Shown: positions 46,997 through 56,877, counted from the first letter of the stretch. The stretch is 64,000 nt of DNA from Bacteroidota bacterium (GCA_018266795.1 JAFDZV010000035.1:1-64000), one strand, 5' to 3'. Notes: a model not told the origin generated them from the letters alone. Numbers and translations: made by a program.

Positions 46997-49920
46997 CAAT
47001 GGCTGCTCACGATAATTGGCATGATCTGCTTCTGCCCGGCACTCTCGATGACGCAAATATACGTGCCGCTGGCCACAATCTCCCCGCGCGAGTTCGTGCC
47101 GTCCCACGTGACCTGATGGAAGCCCGCGTCAACGGATGCGCCCTCCAGCAGCGTGCGTACCGCTGCGCGCCCGGCATCGTAGATCGTGATCGTCACAGCG
47201 CCGCTGGCATGCGGCTTGTAGACGATCACCGCACCGCCGGGCGCCTGGGAGACGACGAACGGATTCGGCGCAACGAATCCCTCGGTTGGCGGCGGCGGAA
47301 CTTCGAATGCCGCGGACATTCCCCGCCTGCAAAGCGGCTGCCCTGCGCCGTCGCAGCAGATGCGAACGCGGAACGGACCTGTGAGTGTATCAGGCACCAC
47401 GAACGTATACGTGCCGGCGTGCGCGCTCACCGACGGTGCAAGCATCATCCATCCGGTGCCGCTGCCGGCAATCTCCAGGCGAACGGTCTCGCAGGCGAAC
47501 GTGTCGCTGCTCCACGTTACCGTGCGCGAGCGCAGCCCGGCATTCCCCTGCTGCGAGATCGCCAGCGGAACCGTGTTGATTGGGATCGCAACCACGTGCG
47601 GCTGCGTTGCGGTAACGTGCCAGCGGTCGCGATAGCGGAACCAGATGCGCACCGTGTCCCCGGCGTTGCAGATGTCATCCGGGCAGCCGATCGTATCCGT
47701 GGCAACGGCGCTGTCTCCGTGAACCGCTACCGCCCGGTCACCCGTCCAGATTGTTCCGTCGGACGACCGTTCCAGATACACACTGTCGGCACAGCTCACC
47801 GGCACCGAAAGGCCCAGCGTGTCGCCGAACCCGGGCACCGGAGCGCTCTGCACGGCGATGGATCCGAACTGCGCGGGTGCGATCGTGAACTCCTTGGACG
47901 TGTCCGCCTGCGACGCAAGATCGGGATCACGCACAATCAGCCGGTATGTCCCGGGTGCGAGATTGTTCGTGGGAATGACAAGCGAGTCGATGCCGGCCCC
48001 CACGTTGAGCGGGTCGCGGCGTGCAGTGTTCAGATAGTGATCCTTCTGCGGCACCATTCCGCCGGCTCCGAGGAGGTCCACATTGACCGTGCTGTCGCCA
48101 CCGATGCTCCGGCTCCATGTCAGCACGATCTGCGATGCTCCGCAATAGTTCGTGTTGTCCGTGCGAATCACCTCGAACGGATTCGGCTGCCGCGCGCCGA
48201 TTGCATACGTCGCCCCTTTCGTGCTCACGATGAGATCGTTCAGGCTGTCGTTGTCCAGGTCAGCGATCGCTGCGGATTGTACCGTCCCCTCGAGCGGGAA
48301 GGTCCGCACCGTCTCGAAGTACGGCTGCGCTCCGGTATGCTGTCCGTCGAAGACGTCGCTCGAATAGTCGGCAAGGCGAAGAACCTTCACCGTGTCGCCG
48401 TTGGCGATCACCACTTCCGATCTGTTGGTGGCGATGCCGCCGGAGCTGTCCGGCAGCAGGTGCCCGGCCGCCAGCAGCCTGCCGCTGAACGCATATCCCA
48501 CGAACGCCTTCATGTAGGTGCGTCCGGTGCCGGCGGCGGAGTCCGCCACGTTGCGGCGCAACACCCACAGCATGTTGCTGGCCACGTCGCTTCCGTCCGC
48601 ATTGCGATACGCGGCAAGAATCTCGGGGCCTTCGTTGTGAAAGAACAGGCGGTCTCCGGTGTCGCCGGCCTGGCGGCTCCGGACATTCCCGTCCACATCG
48701 GCCACGACGATCGTCCATCCGTGATTCTGCGCGTTGATGGCATCGCCGCCGGATGGTGTGAAGCTGCCGAACAGCGTGTCCTTTGCGCTGTAGGCGTCCC
48801 GGAGCAGCAGCGATGGAACACCGGGGCGCGCCGCGTCCTGCTCCTGTGCGATCAGCCGGAAGAACTGCTCGGCCGAGAGAGAGGAGCTTCGGAGGAACAT
48901 GAAGTAGGTCGAGATCTGCGTCGGCAGCGCATCAACCGGCTGCGCCGGATCGGTGCGCAGCTCCTTCGGCTCCGCTCCCTTTGGATTCCGCTCCAGGAGC
49001 TCGATGGAGTACGCCTTGTCCGACGACGTTCTCGTTGCTCCGTTCGGCGGCTGCGAGGAGTAGGGTTGAAGCGTGAGATAGGGAGCCGTGGAGAGGCCGA
49101 TGTAGATGCCGTGCGTGGAGATGCTCTTGTCGTAGTAGAGCGCCGGGTGCTGCGGATAGATGCGAGGCGCAACATTGTATCGCCATACCAGCGACGCCGG
49201 GGATGCCCCGACGCCGGTGTCGTACCTGCGCACCTCGTTGATCCTGTCGTCGCGCGCGTCGTTGCCGGATCGGCTGACGGCCAGCAGATAGCTGCTGTCC
49301 ACGAGCATGAGCGGATACAGTCCCAGGCGCGCGGTTGCGGCGTCGGGTCCGAGCGCCGGCGGGGGGATCTCCAGACGCTGCGCGGGCTTGGCATCGCTCT
49401 TTGCCAGGAAGCATGCGAAGGTGTTGTCGTCCTGCGCCTGCAGCCGTTCCACTCCGACGCCGATGTATGCCGGGCGGGTACCCTCCTCCGGCGCAAGCAC
49501 ATCGCGTGCCAGCAGGCCGGTGAGGCGGATCGTTGTTGCATCGGCGGCACTGAACAGACCCCGGTAGTTGTTCCGGGCATCGGTCAGGCCGCGATGCGAT
49601 ACGATATAGAGCATCGTATCGCCGGCGGTGCCGATAACCTGCTGCATCCTCTCCTCGGGAGCGAAGCGAATGCCGCCTACGAGCAGGCTCGAGGAGTTGG
49701 CAAGGCTTCGCGTACGCCACTTGATCACCATGCTGTCAACACGCTGCCGGTCCAGCTGTACATCGTTGGATCGTGTTCCCTCCGGTGTTCCCATGGGGTA
49801 CCACCACGCGGAGGGCTTCTGTGCACGGGCCTGGAAGGCCATGCCCAGCATCAGCAGCGCAAGGCAGAGCGGGATGCGACGGAAATAATCTCGGGGCGTC
49901 ATCGTTCGTCGTTGTTCCAC
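46996..49920 (-). CDS. Large secreted protein with FG-GAP/FlgD-like features (T9SS cargo)
   Basis: 974 aa with signal peptide (PLCLALLMLGMAFQARAQ). The middle has VCBS/FG-GAP-like lines (AAIADLDNDSLNDLIVS). The C-terminus is a FlgD-like Ig domain (GFHQVTWDGTNSRGEIVASG) used as a sorting or capping domain in T9SS organisms. The passenger is otherwise unrecognised. An alternative ATG at 49902 gives a shorter n-region. TATATTAG at 49980-49987 (minus) is a weak -7 match. Confidence 0.78.
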   Translation of the reverse strand: MEQRRTMTPRDYFRRIPLCLALLMLGMAFQARAQKPSAWWYPMGTPEGTRSNDVQLDRQRVDSMVIKWRTRSLANSSSLLVGGIRFAPEERMQQVIGTAGDTMLYIVSHRGLTDARNNYRGLFSAADATTIRLTGLLARDVLAPEEGTRPAYIGVGVERLQAQDDNTFACFLAKSDAKPAQRLEIPPPALGPDAATARLGLYPLMLVDSSYLLAVSRSGNDARDDRINEVRRYDTGVGASPASLVWRYNVAPRIYPQHPALYYDKSISTHGIYIGLSTAPYLTLQPYSSQPPNGATRTSSDKAYSIELLERNPKGAEPKELRTDPAQPVDALPTQISTYFMFLRSSSLSAEQFFRLIAQEQDAARPGVPSLLLRDAYSAKDTLFGSFTPSGGDAINAQNHGWTIVVADVDGNVRSRQAGDTGDRLFFHNEGPEILAAYRNADGSDVASNMLWVLRRNVADSAAGTGRTYMKAFVGYAFSGRLLAAGHLLPDSSGGIATNRSEVVIANGDTVKVLRLADYSSDVFDGQHTGAQPYFETVRTFPLEGTVQSAAIADLDNDSLNDLIVSTKGATYAIGARQPNPFEVIRTDNTNYCGASQIVLTWSRSIGGDSTVNVDLLGAGGMVPQKDHYLNTARRDPLNVGAGIDSLVIPTNNLAPGTYRLIVRDPDLASQADTSKEFTIAPAQFGSIAVQSAPVPGFGDTLGLSVPVSCADSVYLERSSDGTIWTGDRAVAVHGDSAVATDTIGCPDDICNAGDTVRIWFRYRDRWHVTATQPHVVAIPINTVPLAISQQGNAGLRSRTVTWSSDTFACETVRLEIAGSGTGWMMLAPSVSAHAGTYTFVVPDTLTGPFRVRICCDGAGQPLCRRGMSAAFEVPPPPTEGFVAPNPFVVSQAPGGAVIVYKPHASGAVTITIYDAGRAAVRTLLEGASVDAGFHQVTWDGTNSRGEIVASGTYICVIESAGQKQIMPIIVSSH

Positions 49921-50325
49921 GGACGCTGCGCCAGGTTCCGGAGCTGTTCGGATCTGTGACGAAGCGGGTTAGATGACGACTAATATAGACCCTCCGGCAC
50001 GTTCACGCATTGCTATTTGAAGGCCGGTTGTGAAATCCATATGAAGCGCTATTTTCATCGGAGCGTTTTCAAGTCGCACTCAGAATCAGGGAGACTTTTG
50101 CACACGGGCCGCGAATGTTGCGGGCGAATGCGTCGAAGCAGATGTCGCCGGCAGCGGCCCAGAAACCAACCGGTACCGATTACAGTTCCTGTCACAACCG
50201 GGATGCGCTTCAAGGCTTGCAGGCCGTGCGGCGCCGAAGGGTGGGAACTCCTACAACGCAATGATCCGGACGCCGTCGCGCCCATCGGGCGAAGACGGAT
50301 GTGCAAAAGAACCTCAGGCACGATC
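49921..50325. other. Divergent gene-free region before porX
   Basis: 405 bp between a minus-strand cargo gene and porX (+). It contains the weak -7 element at 49980-49987 and the AGTTCC-type element at 50184-50249. Nothing else recognised. Confidence 0.45.
50184..50249. repeat. Element bounded by AGTTCC / GGAACT
   Basis: A 6-bp arm pair around 54 nt. GTTCCTGTCACAACCGGGATG matches GTTCCTGACAGAACCGGGATG of the 38151 element at all but two positions (written here in pieces: GTTCCTG, CA, AACCGGGATG). Confidence 0.5.
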
Positions 50326-51894
50326 ATGAAATCATCCTGGCAGATACTCTGGGTGGACGACGAGATAGATCTGTTGCGCCCCCACATCAAGCTTCTTCAG
50401 GCGAAGGGATACAACGTGGACACCGTCACCAACGGCGAGGATGCCGTGGCATTGGTGAGGGAGCGCCCGTTCGATCTCGTCTTCCTCGATGAGTCCATGG
50501 TCGGCATGGGCGGGCTGGAAACGTTGGCGGAGATCAAGGAACTGGACGCCTCCGTACCGGTGGTGATGGTGACGAAGAACGAGGCGGAATCGGTGATGGA
50601 CGAGGCCATCGGGCGCCGCATCTCCGATTATCTCACCAAGCCGGTCAATCCAACGCAGATCCTGCTGGCCTGCAAGAAGTTCCTGGAGGGGAAGCGGATC
50701 GCTGCGGACTATGCGTCGCGCGACTACACGAAGGAGTTCAACCAGATCGCGGTGCAGTTGATGAACCCGCTGAGCTGGGAGGAGTGGATCGCGCTCTACT
50801 CCAAGCTCAGTTCCTGGGAGATCGAGTTCGACCGCCATCGCGATCTCGGCTTCGAGCAGACGCTTGCCGATCAGATGCGCGATGCGAACGCGGAGTTCAG
50901 CAAGTTCGTGGAACGGAACTACCGCGGCTGGCTTGATACGAACAATTCCGATCGTCCGCTGCTGAGCGTGGACATCGTCAACGAGTACGTGCTCCCATCG
51001 GTGAAGGCGGACAAAGGGCCTACGTTCCTCTTCGTGATCGACTGCATGCGGCTGGATCAGTGGCTGGTGATGGAGGAGCTGCTTGGCCAGTACTTCCAGA
51101 TTCAGCGCGACTACTATTACGGCATTCTTCCAACGGCCACACCGTATGCGCGGAATGCGATCTTCGCCGGCCTCTTCCCCTCGGAAATCGAGAACCACTA
51201 CCCGGATCTGTGGCAGGGAGGGAACGACGACGATCACTCGCAGAACAAGTACGAGAAGGAACTGCTGGAGAAGCTTCTGCAGCGCAAGCGTGTCCAGCTT
51301 CGCAGCGGTATCCGCTACGTGAAGATCATCGATACGGACTTCGGCAAGAAGATCGAGTCCGAGATCATGAGTTACTCGCAGTCGCAGCTCACCGCGGTGG
51401 TTGTCAACGCGGTGGACATGATGGCGCACTCCCGGAGCGACTATCCCATTCTGAAGGAGATCGCGCCGGATGAATCGGCCTACCGTTCGCTTACCCGAAG
51501 CTGGTTCGAGCATTCGAGTTTCTTCGGCATGCTGCGGGCCCTGGCCGGCGTAAAGAACGTCAACATCATCGTTACCACTGACCACGGCGCCATCCGCTGC
51601 ATGCGCGGCGCAAAGGCGCTGGGCGATCGCGAGACCTCCACCAACCTTCGCTACAAGTATGGGCGGAACGTGAAGGTGGATGAGAAGTATGCCGTATACG
51701 TCCGCAACCCGGACGATTTCAAGCTGCCGCGGCGCGGCATGATGATCGATTATGTCATAGCTAAGGAGGATTACTACTTCGTCTATCCGACCGAGTATCA
51801 TTACTACCTGAATCATTACCGCGACAGCTTCCAGCATGGCGGTATCTCGATGGAGGAGATGATACTCCCCGTGGCGACACTGAAGCCGCGGTAG
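50326..51894 (+). CDS. porX: PorX-like T9SS response regulator with PglZ domain
   Basis: 522 aa. The receiver domain has WVDDE, phosphoacceptor D55 in VFLDESM, VTK and LTKP. After a helical linker comes a PglZ/alkaline-phosphatase-like domain: FVIDCMRLDQW, TPYARNAIFAGLFPSE (nucleophile Thr), VVNAVDMMAHSR, VTTDHGAIRC and HGGISMEEMILPV. The length and order match PorX, which with the kinase PorY controls T9SS genes through an ECF sigma factor and cleaves oligonucleotides. The kinase is not nearby. The ATG at 50326 gives the usual PorX start. Confidence 0.92.
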   Translation: MKSSWQILWVDDEIDLLRPHIKLLQAKGYNVDTVTNGEDAVALVRERPFDLVFLDESMVGMGGLETLAEIKELDASVPVVMVTKNEAESVMDEAIGRRISDYLTKPVNPTQILLACKKFLEGKRIAADYASRDYTKEFNQIAVQLMNPLSWEEWIALYSKLSSWEIEFDRHRDLGFEQTLADQMRDANAEFSKFVERNYRGWLDTNNSDRPLLSVDIVNEYVLPSVKADKGPTFLFVIDCMRLDQWLVMEELLGQYFQIQRDYYYGILPTATPYARNAIFAGLFPSEIENHYPDLWQGGNDDDHSQNKYEKELLEKLLQRKRVQLRSGIRYVKIIDTDFGKKIESEIMSYSQSQLTAVVVNAVDMMAHSRSDYPILKEIAPDESAYRSLTRSWFEHSSFFGMLRALAGVKNVNIIVTTDHGAIRCMRGAKALGDRETSTNLRYKYGRNVKVDEKYAVYVRNPDDFKLPRRGMMIDYVIAKEDYYFVYPTEYHYYLNHYRDSFQHGGISMEEMILPVATLKPR

Positions 51895-52003
51895 GTGCTC
51901 CGGGAGTTCGACGAGATGTGGGGAGGGAACGAGGCTGATGGAACGGCGACGGCGCGCATGCACGCGGCCCTCGCCGGCCGGCGGTGACGAAGAGGTCACG
52001 ACT

Positions 52004-52495
52004 ATGGATACCGAGATATATTCCTCATTCGCTGAGGAAGAGACGTACCGGCTTGGCGAGTCATTCGCCAGCAGACTTCGTGGCGGCGATATCGTTGCGT
52101 TCTATGGCGATCTGGGCGCCGGCAAGACAGAGTTCATCAAGGGAATCTGTCAGGGCATGAACGTCGAGGAAATCGTTTCCAGTCCGACGTACACGATTGT
52201 CAATCAATACGTTGGAACGGATGCCGACGGTGAGGAGGTGGGGATCTTCCACATCGATCTGTACAGGATCGAGAAGAGCGAGGAGCTGATCGAGGTTGGC
52301 CTCGCCGATCTGTTTGCCGACCGGCTTTCGATCAAGCTGATCGAATGGGCGGAGAACGCCGAACCGGTGATGCCGAAGGTACGATACGATGTGATCGTCA
52401 CTGCCCTCGACGATGAGAATCAGCGGCGCATCGAGATAATATTTCGCGACGGGCTTGCCATGAGCGGAGTGCGAACGCACGCCTACAGCTGGTGA
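52004..52495 (+). CDS. tsaE: TsaE, tRNA t6A biosynthesis ATPase
   Basis: 163 aa. Walker A YGDLGAGKTEFIKG and the SPTYTIVNQY and FHIDLYRIEKSEEL motifs are typical. It supports the TsaB-TsaD complex that makes t6A37 in tRNA. The ATG at 52004 has a Shine-Dalgarno GAGGT and begins the family N-terminus; the 22 extra residues from 51938 are Arg/Pro-rich and unlikely. It follows porX and precedes tsaB. Confidence 0.94.
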   Translation: MDTEIYSSFAEEETYRLGESFASRLRGGDIVAFYGDLGAGKTEFIKGICQGMNVEEIVSSPTYTIVNQYVGTDADGEEVGIFHIDLYRIEKSEELIEVGLADLFADRLSIKLIEWAENAEPVMPKVRYDVIVTALDDENQRRIEIIFRDGLAMSGVRTHAYSW

Positions 52496-52783
52496 GCCGA
52501 ACGTAACATCGGTGACAGGGCGACCCTTCTCCGTTCGCAGTCTCGGCGAGACAGGCGACCGGGCAGCGGTCGCCCGTTGTGTAGATGCGGCGGCACCCGA
52601 TCGCGCCGCCGCCGTGCGGCGCTTGCGGCGCGGCTCCGCGCCCGTCTGCAATCCGCCTTCGGGCGGCGAAGTGCATCCCCCGGCCTCCCCGAACCACCGG
52701 TGTGCCTCGCGTTGTTCGCATGAGCTCCGAGGCCGGCGGTTGAAATCTCCCCGGTACGCTTCCCTTTGATCCTGTCCCAATAG

Positions 52784-53449
52784 ATGCTCGCAGCAATCGA
52801 AACAACGGGCGATACATGTGGTGTGGCGCTGTTCGACGGTAACACGCTCCGCACGGAGCTGTATGTGGATCTCGAGCGCGCGCACGATCGATTGCTGGCG
52901 TCATTGTTCCAGCAGGCGCTGGAGATCGCCGGCGCCCGCCCGTCCGATATCGAGCATTACGCGGTCTCCGTGGGGCCGGGCTCGTATACCGGCATACGGA
53001 TCGGCATTGCGTTCGCAATCGGCGCAGCGCTCGCCGCCCATGCCGGCATGGTCGCGGTTCCCACGCTCGGCGCGATCGCCTTCGATGCCCATTTCTCCGG
53101 ACAGCTCGGCGGGCGTTCGCGCATTCTCTCGCTCATACCCGCGGGGCGCGAGGGTCTGTATGCCGGCCTCTACGACGTTGCGCCGGAGTTCCGGCTGCTC
53201 ACGGCGGTGCGCACGGTGCCGGAGCATCAGGTGCCGACGCTTCTCAACGAAAGCATCGTGGCGGCGGGGCCGGGAATCGCTCAGCTCGGGAACGCATGTA
53301 TCGGAAACGTGGTGGCCGGCACCGGGCATCTGACTGCCCGGTCCGTTGGCCGCTACGGCCTGCACCTGCACTACAACGGCGAGACGACGACGCCCGCCGA
53401 TATCCGCCCGTTGTATATTAGCGACTTCAAACCGAAGGTTGCTGGGTAG
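52784..53449 (+). CDS. tsaB: TsaB, t6A complex dimerisation protein
   Basis: 221 aa. MLAAIETTGDTCGVALFDG and VSVGPGSYTGIRIGIAFAIG are the ASKHA-fold signature of TsaB, the inactive partner that activates TsaD. The gap to tsaE (52496-52783) is open but non-genic and contains GGGCGACC/GGTCGCCC-type hairpin words. tsaD is not in the window. Confidence 0.95.
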   Translation: MLAAIETTGDTCGVALFDGNTLRTELYVDLERAHDRLLASLFQQALEIAGARPSDIEHYAVSVGPGSYTGIRIGIAFAIGAALAAHAGMVAVPTLGAIAFDAHFSGQLGGRSRILSLIPAGREGLYAGLYDVAPEFRLLTAVRTVPEHQVPTLLNESIVAAGPGIAQLGNACIGNVVAGTGHLTARSVGRYGLHLHYNGETTTPADIRPLYISDFKPKVAG

Positions 53450-53531
53450 GAAATCGAGGTGCGGCGCTTCGGATGCGCCGGCACGATTCCCTGCGGCTCG
53501 TTTCGGTTCCAGGCCGGTGGCTTCTGCCACC

Positions 53532-53552
53532 GGCAACTGACAACTGACTAAC
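53532..53552 (+). repeat. CAACTGAC word repeat before accD
   Basis: GGCAACTGACAACTGACTAA, matching the word style of 16616-16880. It lies just upstream of the accD ATG. Confidence 0.55.
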
Positions 53553-53567
53553 ACGGATATCCCTTCC

Positions 53568-54461
53568 ATGGCCTGGTTCAATCGCACCAAGCAGAACATC
53601 GAAGACCAGCAGTCGCGCGACATGCCCGATGGTCTATGGACGAAGTGTTCGAACTGCGGTGAGATCACATACAAGAAGCAACTCGAGGAGAATTTCTATA
53701 CCTGCCCGAAGTGCAACAAACACTTCCGCATCGGATCGAATCAGTACATCGACCTGCTGATGGATGAGGGATCGTTTCACGAGGAGGCGACGGATCTCGT
53801 CTCCACCGATCCGCTTCACTTCGTGGACGAGAAGCCGTACACGGCGCGCATTGCGAAGGGAATGCGCGATACCGGACTTCGCGATGCGATACGTATCGGC
53901 ACCGGAACGATCGAGGGTCTGGAGTGCACGCTGGCCGTGATGGACTTCAGCTTCATCGGCGGCTCGATGGGCTCCGTTGTGGGGGAGAAGTTCAGCCGTG
54001 CGGCCGACATATCGCGCCAGCGTCGCATTCCGCTCGTTGCGATCACGGCGTCCGGCGGCGCGCGCATGATGGAGGCCGCGATCTCGTTGATGCAGATGGC
54101 CAAGACATCCGTGCGCCTGGCGCAGCTGGCCGAGGCGCGCGTTCCGTACTTCGTCGTGCTCACGGACCCCACCACCGGCGGCGTAACCGCTTCGTTCGCC
54201 ATGCTCGGCGACGTGACGCTTGCCGAGCCGAACGCGCTGATCGGATTCGCCGGGCCTCGCGTGATCGAGCAGATGACCAAGAAGAAACTTCCCGAAGGCT
54301 TCCAGCGTTCCGAGTTCCAGTTGAAACACGGCTTCGTGGATCATATCGTTCATCGCAAGGATCTGCGCCGTACGCTGAGCCGTTTGTTCACTCTTCTTCC
54401 CGTTCCCGCCAAGTCGCAGGAGATCGCCTCGAATGGTCTGCACGCCCGTGCGGAGGCCTGA
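53568..54461 (+). CDS. accD: Acetyl-CoA carboxylase carboxyltransferase subunit beta
   Basis: 297 aa. Zinc ribbon with Cys27, Cys30, Cys46 and Cys49 (CSNC, CPKC), then the crotonase-like core with SGGARMMEA, DPTTGGVTASFAMLGD and GFAGPRVIEQ. It transfers the carboxyl group to acetyl-CoA for fatty acid synthesis. accA is not in the window. The start is fixed by MAWFNRTKQNI. Confidence 0.97.
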   Translation: MAWFNRTKQNIEDQQSRDMPDGLWTKCSNCGEITYKKQLEENFYTCPKCNKHFRIGSNQYIDLLMDEGSFHEEATDLVSTDPLHFVDEKPYTARIAKGMRDTGLRDAIRIGTGTIEGLECTLAVMDFSFIGGSMGSVVGEKFSRAADISRQRRIPLVAITASGGARMMEAAISLMQMAKTSVRLAQLAEARVPYFVVLTDPTTGGVTASFAMLGDVTLAEPNALIGFAGPRVIEQMTKKKLPEGFQRSEFQLKHGFVDHIVHRKDLRRTLSRLFTLLPVPAKSQEIASNGLHARAEA

Positions 54462-54574
54462 GGGCTTCGGCCGCGGAACCGCCTGCACGGCATTGCGGGA
54501 AGGAAGTGCGATTGGTAGTTGATGGTGGCCGCCACTGCCCGGCCGTCCGTTTCACATCGTGGAGTTTATTGTAT

Positions 54575-55540
54575 ATGCCACCGGCATCGATATCGTCCGG
54601 GTCGAAGAAAGGGTTGCGCGGGCGCCGAAAGCATCCCGCCGTTCATCTGATCGGTTTTCCGATGGATCTCGGAGCGGACCGTCGCGGCGTGGACATGGGG
54701 CCCTCGGCTCTGCGCATCGCGGACATCGACGAGAAGATTCGCGCTCTGGGATATGTGGTGGAGGATGAGGGGGACATCGAGATTCAGGTGCCGGAGGTGC
54801 TGAAGATTCGCGACCCCCATTTGAAGTATCTCCCGGAGATCACGGCCGCGTGCGAGAAGCTTGCACGCAAGGTGAAGCGCGTGCTTCGGCACGGATCGTT
54901 CCCGCTTGTGCTTGGCGGCGATCACTCCATGGCCATCGGCACCATCGCGGGCGTGTCGGGCTACTGCCGCGACGAGGGAAAGCGCCTCGGTGTGATCTGG
55001 ATCGATGCGCACTCGGATATCAACATCCCGGGGACATCCCCCTCCGGGAACATTCACGGCATGCCGGTAGCCGCGTTGATCGGCATCGGCTCGCCGGCGC
55101 TGGCGAAGGTTGGCGGTGATTTCAGGAAGCTCGATCCCGGTAACATCGTGATGATCGGTCTGCGATCGGTTGATGCAGGCGAGCGCAAGCTGATCAAGGA
55201 ACACGGCGTACGCACCTTCACCATGACCGATATCGATCGCCTCGGGATCTATCGCGTGATGGAGGAGACGCTTCAGTACCTCGGCGAGCGCGCCGATCAT
55301 ATCCATGTGTCGTTCGATCTGGACAGCGTGGACCCGACCACTGCGGAGGGAGTCGGCACGCCGGTGCCGGGCGGCCTTACCTACCGCGAGGCGCATCTCA
55401 TCATGGAGATGATAGCGGAGTTCGGTGCATTCAGTTCGCTCGAGGTGGCGGAGGTGAATCCGATTCTGGATACCATGAATCGCAGCGCGCTCTTTGCAGC
55501 CGATCTCGTTGCTTCGGCAATGGGGAAGAGAATCCTGTAG
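54575..55540 (+). CDS. rocF: Arginase
   Basis: 321 aa. The two-manganese ligands are in LGGDHSMAIGT, IWIDAHSDIN and SFDLDSVDPTTAEGVGTPV, with the arginase-type NIHGMPVAALIG. It hydrolyses arginine to ornithine and urea; agmatinase is less likely given this loop. The ATG at 54575 follows GGAG; the frame upstream is an antisense-like extension of accD. Confidence 0.9.
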   Translation: MPPASISSGSKKGLRGRRKHPAVHLIGFPMDLGADRRGVDMGPSALRIADIDEKIRALGYVVEDEGDIEIQVPEVLKIRDPHLKYLPEITAACEKLARKVKRVLRHGSFPLVLGGDHSMAIGTIAGVSGYCRDEGKRLGVIWIDAHSDINIPGTSPSGNIHGMPVAALIGIGSPALAKVGGDFRKLDPGNIVMIGLRSVDAGERKLIKEHGVRTFTMTDIDRLGIYRVMEETLQYLGERADHIHVSFDLDSVDPTTAEGVGTPVPGGLTYREAHLIMEMIAEFGAFSSLEVAEVNPILDTMNRSALFAADLVASAMGKRIL

Positions 55541-55544
55541 CCGG

Positions 55545-55618
55545 TAATTCCTGGTTGGTTGTCAATAGGGAATGGGCGCAACCGCAAATAACTATTGACA
55601 CCTGACCAATAACGACTT
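55545..55618. repeat. Word-like repeat before panC
   Basis: TTCCTGGTTGGTTGTCAATA and later AACTATTGACACCTGACC form an imperfect inverted pair in the rocF-panC spacer. Confidence 0.45.
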
Positions 55619-55630
55619 TCCCTCCTGTAC

Positions 55631-56473
55631 ATGAAGATCGTCGAGAGCATCGCCGGGCTGCGGGATGTCGTTCGCCTGAAGCGCCGGAGCGGCGCGCGCA
55701 TCGGCTTCGTGCCGACGATGGGATACCTGCATGCGGGCCATCTCTCACTGGTGTCGGCATCGCGATCCGCTGCGGACTACACCATTGCATCGATCTACGT
55801 CAACCCGACGCAGTTCGCTCTCGGCGAGGATCTGAGCCGCTATCCGCGCGATCCCGGGGGTGATCGTGCGAAGCTTGAGGCCGCCGGCTGCGATCTGCTC
55901 TACATGCCCGCGCAGGAGGAGATCTATCCGGAGGGATACGGCACCTTCGTGGATGTGGAGGGGGTCACGGCCCGCTACGAAGGGGCGTTCCGCCCCGATC
56001 ACTTCCGCGGTGTGGCGACCATCGTGGCAAAGCTCTTCATGATCGTTGCGCCGGAGGTTGCCGTCTTCGGGCAGAAGGATGCGCAGCAGGTGGCCGTGGT
56101 GCGCCGGATGATCGCGGATCTCCACTTCGACATCGAATTGCTGGTATGCCCCACCATGCGCGATCCGGACGGGCTGGCCATGAGCTCGCGCAACGTCTAT
56201 CTCTCGGCGAATGAACGGGAGGAGGCGCTCTCGATATCGCGCGGACTCCGGGCGGCGAAGAACGCGATCGAATCCGGCGCATCGATCCAGGATGCGGAGA
56301 ACATGCTGCGCCGGGCGATCTCGCCGGCGTTCGCCGTGGACTATGCGGATATCATCAACGCCGCAACCTTCCAGCCTGCGGTCTCGCTGAACGATCCTCT
56401 GCTTGCGGTCTTTGCCGGACGCATCGGCTCCACCCGCCTCATCGACAACATGCCTGTAGGTGCGGGACGATAG
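55631..56473 (+). CDS. panC: Pantothenate synthetase
   Basis: 280 aa. FVPTMGYLHAGHLSLV (HIGH-like), IYVNPTQFALGEDLSRYPR, FGQKDAQQVAVVRRM and GLAMSSRNVYL are the catalytic motifs. It joins pantoate and beta-alanine with ATP for CoA synthesis; panD, which makes beta-alanine, is the next gene. Confidence 0.96.
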   Translation: MKIVESIAGLRDVVRLKRRSGARIGFVPTMGYLHAGHLSLVSASRSAADYTIASIYVNPTQFALGEDLSRYPRDPGGDRAKLEAAGCDLLYMPAQEEIYPEGYGTFVDVEGVTARYEGAFRPDHFRGVATIVAKLFMIVAPEVAVFGQKDAQQVAVVRRMIADLHFDIELLVCPTMRDPDGLAMSSRNVYLSANEREEALSISRGLRAAKNAIESGASIQDAENMLRRAISPAFAVDYADIINAATFQPAVSLNDPLLAVFAGRIGSTRLIDNMPVGAGR

Positions 56474-56518
56474 TTGCCGGCATCATGGTTGTTCGCGTTG
56501 CAGGGGGGGCGTACTTGG

Positions 56519-56827
56519 TTCTTGGTACGTGGTTCTTTGGAAGCACGAAGCACTAATCCGTGACAATGAAGGGGAAGTGGTGAAGGCACGAGCTACAGAC
56601 GGGTTGCACGGTCGATGCATGACGGCTCTGACAATCCAACATGGCCCGGTAGTTCCGCCCTATCTGTAGAGCGACGCCGTCATACTGCTTCCAAGCTCCC
56701 GGCAGGGAGCGGCCTGTGCGTTTCGAGTATGTCGGGGAGCGAACTCCGCGACAACGAAGGGGGCTGGTACTTTGCACGATCGGCTTCGGTTGGCTGTAGT
56801 TCTTGGTACGTGGTTCTTTGGAAGCAC
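56519..56827 (+). repeat. Direct 28-nt repeats (TTCTTGGTACGTGGTTC... ) 280 bp apart
   Basis: Both copies run TTCTTGGTACGTGGTTCT then TTGGAAGCAC. The second continues CAAGCACGAAGAACCAAG, partly complementary to its own start. Confidence 0.75.
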
Positions 56828-56869
56828 CAAGCACGAAGAACCAAGGGCCACGAACTGTACGCCTCTTCG

Positions 56870-56877
56870 TAGATTTG
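56870..56877 (+). promoter_or_regulatory. -7 element (TAGATTTG) upstream of panD
   Basis: A perfect TAnnTTTG about 108 bp before the ATG at 56985. Confidence 0.5.

Noticed and set aside
47054-47061. TATATTTG on the minus strand as a promoter
   Set aside because: It falls in codons T-Y-I-C of the preceding gene and the downstream gene is translationally coupled, so a promoter is not needed. Kept only as a remark.
46999-49959. Long open frame (986 codons) on the plus strand
   Set aside because: It is the antisense of the 974-aa secreted protein; it has no signal, no domain and an Arg/His/Val-rich shadow composition.
50332-51999. Open frame of 555 codons on the minus strand
   Set aside because: Antisense of porX, where the receiver and PglZ motifs are intact.
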